Shown: positions 30,801 to 39,136 of the stretch, one piece after another
How the letters are laid out: the number at the start of each line of letters is the position of its first letter
Numbering within the stretch: position 1 is the stretch's first letter
Assembly: GCA_963771595.1 (NCBI GenBank)
Contig: CAVYUC010000004.1
Span: forward strand, 144,888-208,887
Direction: 5' to 3'
DNA: 64,000 nt
Source: CAVYUC01 sp963771595
Lineage (GTDB): Bacteria > Bacteroidota > Bacteroidia > Bacteroidales > Prolixibacteraceae
Made by a program: the position numbers and the translations under genes
The notes under the pieces: model-generated
Database searches by the model: none
What the model saw: the letters and a program-made list of their open reading frames with translations, nothing else
What the model was told of the DNA's origin: nothing

Positions 30801-31083
30801 GGCAAATAATCTTGGTTCGGACAGATACGTGGAAGCAGGCGACTACCTGAGGTTAAACAACCTTAAGTTATCGTATATGCTACCTCAAAAAATATGTAAC
30901 AAAATAGGAGTGCGTAAAGCAAACTTTGCTTTAAGCGCAAGGAAACTATATACTTTTACCAATTATTCAGGACAAGATCCGGAAATTGGACAGGATGCAA
31001 GTAACCCGTTTTGGATAGGTGTGGATTATGCAAGAACTCCACCACCAAAAATGATAACTCTTAGTGTAGGTCTTGGATTTTAA
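27862..31083 (+). CDS. susC: SusC-like TonB-dependent transporter 1
   Basis: The protein has 1073 residues with a signal peptide (MKKIKSAIILVVTIFSFISV, cleavage near SAQQ). It begins with a carboxypeptidase-regulatory-like domain (LRGRVIDKADNTTIIGANIV), then the SusC signature region and plug (ADALQGKVSGLDIISASGDP, IRGLSSMGNNQPLIVIDGIP, DIKSIEVLKDAASTAIYGSR) and a large barrel to the final MITLSVGLGF. No FecR-interacting STN domain is seen, which fits control by an HTCS. It imports oligosaccharides across the outer membrane together with the SusD lid encoded 8 bases downstream. Confidence 0.96.
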   Translation: MKKIKSAIILVVTIFSFISVSAQQKTILRGRVIDKADNTTIIGANIVEYDKEDRVVNGTITNVNGDFVLQMNDPSNTVRVSVIGYKAKEIPVDPSKSIMVEMESSDVALGEVTVTAEAKSSNSLTNLEERDKTSSSVKVDLMDMQDAGVVSAADALQGKVSGLDIISASGDPGSGSQLVIRGLSSMGNNQPLIVIDGIPQFKVESSFDLSSADTEDISNLINIALQDIKSIEVLKDAASTAIYGSRGADGVLLIETNKGRMGKVQFDYQYKYSLNAQPPAIPMLSGDEYIMLQLEEWHNSRGVFQIPPEIAYDRDYVDFYNYSANTDWLKEITQNGITHDNYFSVSGGGEKTRYYTSFSYVDEGGTTINTSAKRFQTRVNLDYFLSRKLVFQVKFAYRSNGTERNLKISDRNIREMAYIKAPNMSIWEYDANGNPTGEYFTPINSYQGDGVTYFNPVAVAKLGRNDRQENALENTFVLQYRFNDWITYRETISFQYAGTKEKNYLPYNAIGQDWLGWQINKAEEGNSLNQSIRTETQVAFSNPFESDRHELSGAFTWITNQQGYEWMNIQSNRTPSTDIKDPAVDAQINWIGTGSGEDRLVSGAGNVNYKFLDRYLFTGNLRADAHSSFGQNNRWGLFKGLSFGWRFSDEPFLNSLDFLGESMLRVSWGVAGRQPGDPYARFATYESTSSGSYIVNPAIAPSSIQLNNLMWENITSFDVGAELNLFDDRVYMEADFYQKVTNDILFGDYKIPYSSGYDKLKFLNGGQLSNYGWELMADFKIIRTRDWLWGVNFNTSQNINTFNKLPDNFNTEQSTSIGNGQYPLRVVEGEPIGSFFGFRYKGVYASDADAIAKDADGNILRDGEGRPIPMQYIDTYTFKGGDPIYEDINKDGKIDLNDVVYIGDSNPNFIGGFGTTVKYKNFNLSVAFHYRVGFDIVNMIALQTEGMNNRDNQSKAVLSRWRVQGQDEVGMLPRAYLNHPANNLGSDRYVEAGDYLRLNNLKLSYMLPQKICNKIGVRKANFALSARKLYTFTNYSGQDPEIGQDASNPFWIGVDYARTPPPKMITLSVGLGF

Positions 31084-31091
31084 AATTTGTA

Positions 31092-32591
31092 ATGAATATG
31101 AGAACAAAAGCAAAATATTTACTAATAGCCGTAATGGTTTTTATGCAGTTTTCCTGTAACGACTGGCTGGAACTTGTTCCTCCGGGAGGTTTGATTCGCG
31201 ACGAATTCTGGAAAACCAAAGAAGATGTGGAAGCAGTGCTGATGGCAGCATACAGTTCATTTGCTTCTATGGACCGCACCCTGTTTATTATGGGCGAAGT
31301 AAGAGCTGATTTGGTGCAGGGAGATTATAACCAGGGATGGAATGAACAATTATTAATGGAAAATAATATTTATCCGGATAATGGTTTAACCAACTGGGAC
31401 AGTTTCTATAAAATAATTAACTTCTGCAACGAGGTAATAAAAAATGCGCCACTGGTGCAGGAAGTTGACGATACGTTTACCGATTATCAAAAGCAGGGAT
31501 TTGTATCGGAAGCTTATTTTTTAAGGAGCCTTGCCTATTTTTATCTTGTACGTTTGTATAAAGAGGTTCCTCTGGTTCTTGAACCTACTGAAACTGATGA
31601 TGCCGAGGTATATACTACCAAAGCAAGTGAAAACGAAGTGCTGAATCAGATCGTAAGTGATTTGGAAGCCAATATTGCTTTTGCACCTTCCGGCGGTTTT
31701 AAAACAATTCGCGAAAATAAAGGAAGGGCTTCAAAAGCTGCTTACAATGCATTACTTGCTGATATCGCTCTGTGGATGGCCTCTGGTGCCGAAAATCCAA
31801 ACCCTTATTACGAGAAGGTGATTCAAAACGTACAACAGATTGAAGCAAACATCGAGATATTGTTAATGCCGAGTGCAAGATGGTTTGAAATCTTTTATCC
31901 CGGCAATTCATATGAAGGAATTTTTGAATTACAGTTTGATGGTTTGCTGAGCCAGAACAACAGTACCTATGATTTAACCAGCAGAAACGGAAATCAGTAC
32001 ATTCCAAGCCAAAAAGCAATTGAAATGTTTGCCTTTGAATATTCATCGGAACTGGTTAGGGGAGAGGAAGCATCCATTGCCAAATATGGTGAAGATGAAT
32101 ATATTATCTGGAAATATGTTGGACAGGCGCCCGACGGCCGTTCCGAACGTTCAGGAATACAGCAGAAAAGTGCCAACTGGATTGTGTACCGTTTGGCCGA
32201 TGTTCTGCTTATGAAAGCTGAAGCATTGTCGCAACTCGAAAGATACGGGGAAGCATTTTCAATTATTCAAAGAATTCGCGAACGGGCCGATGTGCCAATG
32301 TATTCGCTTGCAAATACACCAACAGCATACGAAGATGCGATTTTAAATGAGAGGGCTCTGGAACTTGCGTTCGAAGGAAAACGCTGGTTTGACCTGCTTC
32401 GGATGGGAAGGCGAAATAACTTTGCCCGCAAAGATAAACTCATCGAGATTATCGTAAGTAACGTGCCTTCTACTCAAAAGAGAATTTTGGCAGCGAAATT
32501 AACCAATCCGTTAGGATGGTATTTACCCATTTCGAAAGATGAAATGGAAAGGAATAAAAACCTGGTTCAAAATCCATATTATGATTTTTAA
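31092..32591 (+). CDS. susD: SusD-like (RagB/SusD) glycan-binding lipoprotein 1
   Basis: The protein has 499 residues and a lipoprotein signal ending MVFMQFSC. The SusD N-terminal pattern is present (DWLELVPPGGLIRDEFWKTK, TNWDSFYKIINFCNEVI), as are TPR-like helices (SEAYFLRSLAYFYLVRLYKE) and the C-terminal region (VYRLADVLLMKAEAL, ILNERALELAFEGKRWFDLL). SusD proteins cap the SusC channel at the cell surface and bind the oligosaccharide. Spacing to SusC1 is 8 bases, and the next FAS1 gene starts directly at the stop codon, so all are in one operon. Confidence 0.96.
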   Translation: MNMRTKAKYLLIAVMVFMQFSCNDWLELVPPGGLIRDEFWKTKEDVEAVLMAAYSSFASMDRTLFIMGEVRADLVQGDYNQGWNEQLLMENNIYPDNGLTNWDSFYKIINFCNEVIKNAPLVQEVDDTFTDYQKQGFVSEAYFLRSLAYFYLVRLYKEVPLVLEPTETDDAEVYTTKASENEVLNQIVSDLEANIAFAPSGGFKTIRENKGRASKAAYNALLADIALWMASGAENPNPYYEKVIQNVQQIEANIEILLMPSARWFEIFYPGNSYEGIFELQFDGLLSQNNSTYDLTSRNGNQYIPSQKAIEMFAFEYSSELVRGEEASIAKYGEDEYIIWKYVGQAPDGRSERSGIQQKSANWIVYRLADVLLMKAEALSQLERYGEAFSIIQRIRERADVPMYSLANTPTAYEDAILNERALELAFEGKRWFDLLRMGRRNNFARKDKLIEIIVSNVPSTQKRILAAKLTNPLGWYLPISKDEMERNKNLVQNPYYDF

Positions 32592-32592
32592 A

Positions 32593-34155
32593 ATGAAACG
32601 AATTGTATATATTTTAAGCTTGTTAATCGTTGTCATCGGGTATTCATGTGTTCAGGATGAACCGGTTAACCCTGGTTTTGAGGATGCAATTGATTTCACC
32701 GCATACGATTACATGATGGAGCATCAAGATGAATTCAGCAGCTTCATTCAGATCCTTCAAAAAGGCGGAATCGACAAAACCTTAAGCGCATATAATCCGG
32801 AGGGACTTGGTTACACAGTTTTTCTTCCGAATAATGCCGCAGTGCAAAATTTCATCGACAACAGCGATCAGTTTTCTTCGCTGGATGATATACTTAATAA
32901 TGAGCAGTATGCTGCAGCTTTTAGCCGTTACCATGTGGTAAATGTTGCTGTTAAAAGCAACGATTTTCCTTTCGGCGCTTTTAACGAACCAACATTGTCG
33001 GGTGATTATTTAACCGTGAGTTTTGTAATTGAAACAGATACTTCCTATTATAAAATTAATAATCAGGCAGCTGTTATTCTGCCAAATATTGAAGCATCAA
33101 ACGGATATGTGCATGTTATTGAAACGGCCTTAAATCCAATTACCTTCACTACTTACGACTGGCTGGCACAACAACCTGGATTTTCAATATTTAAGCAGGC
33201 AGTTGATCTTACCGGACAAAAGGAACTTTTGAATTTAAAAATTATTCCGAAAGAGAACATGCAGCCTATAACAGCTTTTGTTGAACCAGATTCAATTTAC
33301 AGGAAAAGCGGGATTAATTCGGTAGAGGATTTGGCAAATCTTGTAAGTCCCGGAAATCAGAATTATACAGATGCTTCAAATCCATTGCATGGTTTCGTTG
33401 GTTATCATGTTATTCCGGGAAGTTATTATCTGAATAATTTCGAAGGGAAGGAAGCATCCAATTATTCTACGTTCTCTGAAGTTCCGGTCAGAATAAACGG
33501 AACAGGCATAGACATTACAATTAACAAAGGGAAAGAAGTTTTTGATACGCTGGTATACCAGGGTGATACAACAATTGTGGATTATATTGGATTCATTTAT
33601 GACGAAAGTAACATAATTACGCAAAGCGGGGCAATTCATATTATCGATCAGGTGATGAAGCAAAAAGCACCTTCGAGAGCGATTCAAACCTATGAATTTT
33701 ATGGTGAACCTCTTTTGGATGAATACCGCAATGAAGTTGGATCTTTTTTAATTGACGATCCGAAAGCTTTGAAAAGTATCAAATGGTCTGGTGCAGATTT
33801 ATTCTTTGTTGACCTGGGAGATCAGGAATCATCTGCGTGGAGTAATGATTATCTTGAAATGGATGGAGATTTTCAAATAACTTTTGAAACACCCAAAATC
33901 GTTCAGGGAAAATATACTGCATTTTTAGGTGCTGAACAGTTTAACGCGCAAAATGCATTGGTTGAAGTTTATATCGATGGAAAAAAAGTAGGGGGACTTA
34001 TCGATCTTACAACAGGAGGTTCTTCTGATTATCCTTTCCGCAAAATAAAACTTGGAACCATCGATTTCAAAAAATATTCAAACCATACAGTGGAAATACG
34101 GCCGTTAATTCCAGGACGTTTCCTGTGGGATTATATTCGATTTGAACCTTATTAA
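32593..34155 (+). CDS. FAS1 domain lipoprotein 2
   Basis: The protein has 520 residues; the start at 32593 (MKRIVYILSLLIVVIGYSC) lies 1 base after the susD1 stop and gives a lipoprotein signal. Two FAS1 units follow (GLGYTVFLPNNAAVQNFI with SRYHVV, then FSIFKQAVDLTGQKELL with GYHVIPGSYYL and AIHIIDQVM). The C-terminal about 150 residues (from FYGEPLLDEYRNEVGSF to FLWDYIRFEPY) form a different, beta-rich region that looks like a carbohydrate-binding or jelly-roll domain. The tight operon position makes it a likely accessory component of SusC/D complex 1. Confidence 0.88.
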   Translation: MKRIVYILSLLIVVIGYSCVQDEPVNPGFEDAIDFTAYDYMMEHQDEFSSFIQILQKGGIDKTLSAYNPEGLGYTVFLPNNAAVQNFIDNSDQFSSLDDILNNEQYAAAFSRYHVVNVAVKSNDFPFGAFNEPTLSGDYLTVSFVIETDTSYYKINNQAAVILPNIEASNGYVHVIETALNPITFTTYDWLAQQPGFSIFKQAVDLTGQKELLNLKIIPKENMQPITAFVEPDSIYRKSGINSVEDLANLVSPGNQNYTDASNPLHGFVGYHVIPGSYYLNNFEGKEASNYSTFSEVPVRINGTGIDITINKGKEVFDTLVYQGDTTIVDYIGFIYDESNIITQSGAIHIIDQVMKQKAPSRAIQTYEFYGEPLLDEYRNEVGSFLIDDPKALKSIKWSGADLFFVDLGDQESSAWSNDYLEMDGDFQITFETPKIVQGKYTAFLGAEQFNAQNALVEVYIDGKKVGGLIDLTTGGSSDYPFRKIKLGTIDFKKYSNHTVEIRPLIPGRFLWDYIRFEPY

Positions 34156-34172
34156 AAAAATAAATAAACGAA

Positions 34173-35744
34173 ATGAAGCTTAGAGTTGGCATATTTATAA
34201 TAGTTCTGATAGGTGCTTTTGGATGTACAAAAGAATGGGAAGACCATTACGATCAATATCCTGAAACCGTAAATCAGAATGTTTGGGAAGCGATGAAAAG
34301 TGATCCCTCAATTTCGGATTTTGTTCAGGCATTGCAGGATAATCAGCTGGATACTTTATTCAAAAATTCAGATAATTCCTACACTGTATTTGCACCAACA
34401 AATGACGCCTTTAGTCAATATTTGCAAACCAATACAGTTGATACCACTCTTTTAAAATACCACATTGCGGCGCACTTTATACAATCCGGAAATATTACCG
34501 GGAAAAGAAAAGTGCAGACCATGACCAAAAAGTTTGCTTTATTCGACCGGTCGGGCAGCAATGTTACCGTTGATGGGAAAAATATTTTGTCGGAAAGTCC
34601 GCTTTACATAAACGGCAAATATTATACGCTGGATGAAGTTGCAGCACCGCTGCCCAATTTCTATGAGTTTTTTGCAATAAATAACCCGGTTTTAAAAAGT
34701 TATATCGACAGCCAGGATTCAATAATTCTGGATAAGGAAAGGAGTAAACCGATTGGTTTTGATGAAAACGGTAACACAATTTACGATACTGTATCGGTTA
34801 CTTTCAATAAGTTTGAAGCAAAATATTTTCCTGTAACCGATGAATTCAGGAATATTACAGGTACTATAGTTTTCCCAAGAAAGGATGATTATGAAAATGC
34901 GCTGACAGAAATGGCGCTGAATATGCAAACCGGTTACACCAGTTTTGAAGATATACCTTTGGATTGGCAATATACCATTCTTATGCCTCATCTGCTGAAA
35001 CAAGGTGTTTTCTTAAACATGCTGGAACCTGAAGAATTTGCATGGAAATCACCAAAAGATACGACCAAACTTCAGAATATTATGGGAGACAGTATCCCGA
35101 TTTTCTATACTCCGGTAGATAAAACTATTTTAAGTAATGGTTACACCTATAACTATCAGGATTTTGTAATTCCCGATTCACTTTACATGGGAAGATCGGT
35201 ATTTGAAGGTGAACGCCTGCTTCGTAAAACAGGTGTAAACAAACATAACTGGCGCGAAATTGTAACTGTTGACCCGGGCATTCAGGTGCAACCTGTACAG
35301 GAATTTATTCCGGAAGCATCAAACGATTCTATTTTAAGGCTGATTTTCCCAAAAGGATATTCAGGAAAATACAACATCGAATTTGAAAGCCAGTTTCTTT
35401 TTCCGAGAAAGTACGTGATGGCCATAAGAACGCACATGGATATTGGAGGTTTGTACAACATTTATGTAAATGACGAACTGATGCAAACACCATATTCTTC
35501 TACTTATGCGGCAGGAAACACATTCGATTATTACGAATTTATCAGAAGAAGAGGATTAATCATGAGTGTAACCGGTGCCAGATATTTGCCTGTAGGCCGC
35601 TTTAACAGTTTCGATATGTATGTGGATAATATAACAGAATACAGCCGGGCTAAAATCAGAATTGAATATAAAGGCCCCGGAATTGGAACGCCAAGCAATG
35701 GATTGGTAATCGATTACATCGAATTTATACCGGCCACACAATAG
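34173..35744 (+). CDS. FAS1 domain lipoprotein 3
   Basis: The protein has 523 residues with a lipoprotein signal (MKLRVGIFIIVLIGAFGC). One clear FAS1 unit lies at the N-terminus (SYTVFAPTNDAFSQYLQ, LLKYHIAAHFI), a second, weaker one in the middle (ENALTEMALNMQTGYTSF). The C-terminal region (from about 385) is beta-rich and ends GLVIDYIEFIP, resembling the end of FAS1 lipoprotein 2 (WDYIRFEPY). It starts 17 bases after FAS1 lipoprotein 2, so it belongs to the same operon. A surface adhesion or glycan-binding role is inferred. Confidence 0.85.
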   Translation: MKLRVGIFIIVLIGAFGCTKEWEDHYDQYPETVNQNVWEAMKSDPSISDFVQALQDNQLDTLFKNSDNSYTVFAPTNDAFSQYLQTNTVDTTLLKYHIAAHFIQSGNITGKRKVQTMTKKFALFDRSGSNVTVDGKNILSESPLYINGKYYTLDEVAAPLPNFYEFFAINNPVLKSYIDSQDSIILDKERSKPIGFDENGNTIYDTVSVTFNKFEAKYFPVTDEFRNITGTIVFPRKDDYENALTEMALNMQTGYTSFEDIPLDWQYTILMPHLLKQGVFLNMLEPEEFAWKSPKDTTKLQNIMGDSIPIFYTPVDKTILSNGYTYNYQDFVIPDSLYMGRSVFEGERLLRKTGVNKHNWREIVTVDPGIQVQPVQEFIPEASNDSILRLIFPKGYSGKYNIEFESQFLFPRKYVMAIRTHMDIGGLYNIYVNDELMQTPYSSTYAAGNTFDYYEFIRRRGLIMSVTGARYLPVGRFNSFDMYVDNITEYSRAKIRIEYKGPGIGTPSNGLVIDYIEFIPATQ

Positions 35745-35946
35745 AAGTTTTGATAAACCTGAATGATAAAAATGAATTCTTAATTCATCAATGAAAAGAA
35801 AAGTCAACATAACAACCAGTCTAAATCACTTTATTCAAGTGTACAAAATGCTTGTGATTAATAATTCGGGCAATTTGACAAAATATATCTGCAGTCAAAA
35901 GAAAATATGGGAAACGATATCCCATGAAATGCAAACTTGTTTTATA

Positions 35947-38900
35947 ATGAATAAACAAATTTTCCTAACCAACCTAAAAAGGGTTGCTGTTTTTTCAGCT
36001 ATCCTGTTATTTGGAGCAACCGCACTTTATGCGCAAGATTCATTGTACGTAAAAGGAAAAATAGTAAATGGTGCAAATGAACCGGTTCCAAACGTTGCAG
36101 TTGCTGTTGAAGGATCGTTTGAATTACCGGCAGTTACTAACGAAGCAGGTGAATTTGATGTAGTGGCGCCATCCGGTAACGAATGGTTAAACATCGAACC
36201 ATCAAGTGCTTATAAAAACCAGCGGGTCTTTTTAAATAACCGGACCAACCTGAAAATTTATCTTACCGATAATAACGTACCTTCAGGGAGCGATGTTGTT
36301 TCTATTCTTGAACAGGACAGGCTAAGAAGAGATATGATAGCCGCATACTCAACTTTGGACCCCGATGGGATTAAATTAACGCCTGCGCTTTCCATCGACC
36401 AATATCTGCAGGGAAGAGTTTCCGGAATGCATGTGGTCAATCGCTCAGGAATGCCCGGAAGTGGTGCAGTGAGTCTGCTGAGGGGAGTAAATTCGCTGAA
36501 TGCATCAAACAGTCCTTTTTATGTTGTTGATGGTATTCCTGTTACTTCAATGGGGGTTTTCGGTTCCAATCTCGAAGGTTTTACCTATAATCCGCTGTTA
36601 GGCGTAAATCCGCTGGATATTTCGCAGGTAACAGTGGTTAAAGATCCAACAATAACAAGCGCTTATGGTTCCAAAGCTTCCAATGGTTTGGTATTAATAG
36701 AAACACTCGACCCGAGTGCCACACAAACCGTAATTGAACTGGATTTAAGAGGTGGTTATTCACTGGCTCCGTCAAACAGAATTCCACAAATGAACGGAAC
36801 CCAGCATAAAACCCTTATCAACGAATTGTTGTTTTCATCAGGTTTGCCCGAAGAAATAAAAACGGTGCGGTATCCAAATCTTTACCTTAAACCGGGAGAT
36901 GAAAGATACATCGATTATCAGCACAATACCGATTGGCAGGATATTATTTTTTCGGATGCTGCCTTTACAAATATTAATGTGAATGTTAAAGGTGGTGACG
37001 AAATTGCCCGCTACGGACTTTCGTTCGGATATATAAATGCCGACGGAATTATAAAAACTACAGGTTACGACGGGTATAATTTACGTTTTGTTAGTTTGCT
37101 GAATATTTTTACCTGGTTAAAAATGAACGCCGGTGTATCGTTGAATTACAACAACTCGCAACTGAAGGAATCGGGGAAAGTAGATCAAACGAGTCCGATT
37201 TTAACAGCGCTGGCAAAATCGCCGCTTCTCAATCCATTCCAATATGATGAAGAAGGGCGCGAACTTACTTCTTTAGCGCCGGTAGATGAATTGGGAGTAA
37301 GTAATCCACAGGCAGTTATTGATAATTATGAAGCTGCAAACAGTAACTTTCATTTTATTTCTACTTTAGGTTTTCAGGCAAAAGTAAATGATAACCTTGA
37401 AGTGAATACAAATTTCGGCCTTACATATAATGTATTGAAAGAACAGCTGTTTATGCCTAACAGAGGTATGGAATTATATTATAACGATGAAGCAATAAAT
37501 GTTTCAAAAGCAAGTAACAACAGCTTAAATACATTCTACAACAATACTTATCTGAATTTCAATAAAACATTTAATAAAATTCATCACTTTACATCAAGCA
37601 CCGGGTTCAATATTTTAAATAATAAATTTGAATTCGACTGGGCTTTAACCAAAAATGCCCACCAGAATGATGAATACAGGATGTTGCAGGACGGTATAAA
37701 CAACCTTCGCGAAATTGGCGGCCAGAACAGAATCTGGAACTGGGTTTCGGTTTACGAACATTTAACCTACAGCTATAAAGATAAATATATGGCTACTGCA
37801 ACTGTTTCGCTTGATGGTTCTTCAAGGATTGGCGACAATGCTGCCAACACCCTTTCCATAGCTGATAATCCATTTGGATTGTTTTATGGTGCAGGTGCTG
37901 CCTGGAGAATTTCAAACGAATCTTTTTTGAAAAATGCATCAGCGCTCGAAGATTTGAAATTCAGAGTTACTTACGGTGTTACAGGGAATGATGACATTGG
38001 TGAATCGAATGCAACAAATTATTACAAGGCAGTTAAATTCCGCGAAACAGTAGGTTTGTATCCTGCGGTTATTGCCAACAATGAGTTAACATACGAAACA
38101 GTAACTCAGCTCGATGCAGGAGTAGATTTAGCGCTCTGGGGCAACAGGGTAAGAACCAGTGTAGATGTTTATCAGTCAACCACCGATAACATGTTAATTT
38201 ACACTCCGCTTGATGCATATCTTGGATACGATTTCCGCCCTGAAAATGGTGGAACAATGCAGAATACTGGAATAGATGCAGACCTGTTTTTAAGAATTGC
38301 AGACAGGCCAAATTTTAAATGGGATGTACAGGTTTCGTATTCCAGGGTTAAAAACGAAGTTACCCAAATAAAAGGTGAAAAACTGGTTACCGAAATTCAG
38401 GGAGCCGAAATAATAAATATTCCCGGTGAACAGGCCAACAGTTTATACGGATACACTTTTGACGGAGTTTACAGTACTTCAGAAGAAGCACAAAGCGCCA
38501 ATTTGCTGAATGAAAAATTGGAACCATACCATGCCGGAGATGCAAAATTCCGCGACATTTCCGGTCCTGACGGAACACCTGACGGAATTATTAACGATTA
38601 CGATAAATCTGTAATTGGTTCTTCACTACCTGAACATTTTGGCGGATTAAGTAATACATTCACATATAAAAGATGGTCGTTGAATGCTTTTGTACAAATG
38701 GTATACGGGAATGAGTTGTTCAATTATATCCGTTACAAAAATGAAAGTATGACGGGCCTCGAAAATCAGAGCACAAAGGTTCTTGACAGATGGCAGTACG
38801 AAGGCCAGCAAACAGAAGTGCCTCGTGCGCTTTGGGAAGATCCTATCGGAAACTCTTCTTTCTCCACACGGTGGATAGAAGACGGTTCCTATATCAGGCT

Positions 38901-39117
38901 GAAAAACGTTTCGCTGAGTTATACCATTCCGAATGAATTCTTATCATTTCGTAATGCGCAGTTTTATGTTTCAGCAAGCAACGTGTTAACTTTCACCAAT
39001 TATTTGGGGTACGATCCTGAATTCAGCTATTCCCGTTCTCACGTTAATCAGGGAGTTGATTACGGATTAATGCCACAGCCAAGACAATTTATTGTAGGTG
39101 TAAAATTAGGTTTATAA
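35947..39117 (+). CDS. susC: SusC-like TonB-dependent transporter 2 (divergent)
   Basis: The protein has 1056 residues; the start at 35947 (MNKQIFLTNLKRVAVFSAIL, cleavage near ALYAQ) is chosen for the signal peptide, since the open frame extends 52 codons upstream without family sequence. A carboxypeptidase-regulatory-like domain (VKGKIVNGANEPVPNVAVAV) precedes the plug (IDQYLQGRVSGMHVVNRSGM, LLRGVNSLNASNSPFYVVDG, ISQVTVVKDPTITSAYGSKA) and the barrel. The plug differs clearly from that of SusC1, so the two pairs probably carry different products. A gap of about 200 bases separates it from the FAS1 gene. Confidence 0.94.
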   Translation: MNKQIFLTNLKRVAVFSAILLFGATALYAQDSLYVKGKIVNGANEPVPNVAVAVEGSFELPAVTNEAGEFDVVAPSGNEWLNIEPSSAYKNQRVFLNNRTNLKIYLTDNNVPSGSDVVSILEQDRLRRDMIAAYSTLDPDGIKLTPALSIDQYLQGRVSGMHVVNRSGMPGSGAVSLLRGVNSLNASNSPFYVVDGIPVTSMGVFGSNLEGFTYNPLLGVNPLDISQVTVVKDPTITSAYGSKASNGLVLIETLDPSATQTVIELDLRGGYSLAPSNRIPQMNGTQHKTLINELLFSSGLPEEIKTVRYPNLYLKPGDERYIDYQHNTDWQDIIFSDAAFTNINVNVKGGDEIARYGLSFGYINADGIIKTTGYDGYNLRFVSLLNIFTWLKMNAGVSLNYNNSQLKESGKVDQTSPILTALAKSPLLNPFQYDEEGRELTSLAPVDELGVSNPQAVIDNYEAANSNFHFISTLGFQAKVNDNLEVNTNFGLTYNVLKEQLFMPNRGMELYYNDEAINVSKASNNSLNTFYNNTYLNFNKTFNKIHHFTSSTGFNILNNKFEFDWALTKNAHQNDEYRMLQDGINNLREIGGQNRIWNWVSVYEHLTYSYKDKYMATATVSLDGSSRIGDNAANTLSIADNPFGLFYGAGAAWRISNESFLKNASALEDLKFRVTYGVTGNDDIGESNATNYYKAVKFRETVGLYPAVIANNELTYETVTQLDAGVDLALWGNRVRTSVDVYQSTTDNMLIYTPLDAYLGYDFRPENGGTMQNTGIDADLFLRIADRPNFKWDVQVSYSRVKNEVTQIKGEKLVTEIQGAEIINIPGEQANSLYGYTFDGVYSTSEEAQSANLLNEKLEPYHAGDAKFRDISGPDGTPDGIINDYDKSVIGSSLPEHFGGLSNTFTYKRWSLNAFVQMVYGNELFNYIRYKNESMTGLENQSTKVLDRWQYEGQQTEVPRALWEDPIGNSSFSTRWIEDGSYIRLKNVSLSYTIPNEFLSFRNAQFYVSASNVLTFTNYLGYDPEFSYSRSHVNQGVDYGLMPQPRQFIVGVKLGL

Positions 39118-39136
39118 AGATTTTATTTTGAGTAAA

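Noticed and set aside
35791..35946. N-terminal extension of SusC2
   Set aside because: The 52 upstream codons show no family sequence and would bury the signal peptide; the start at 35947 is better.
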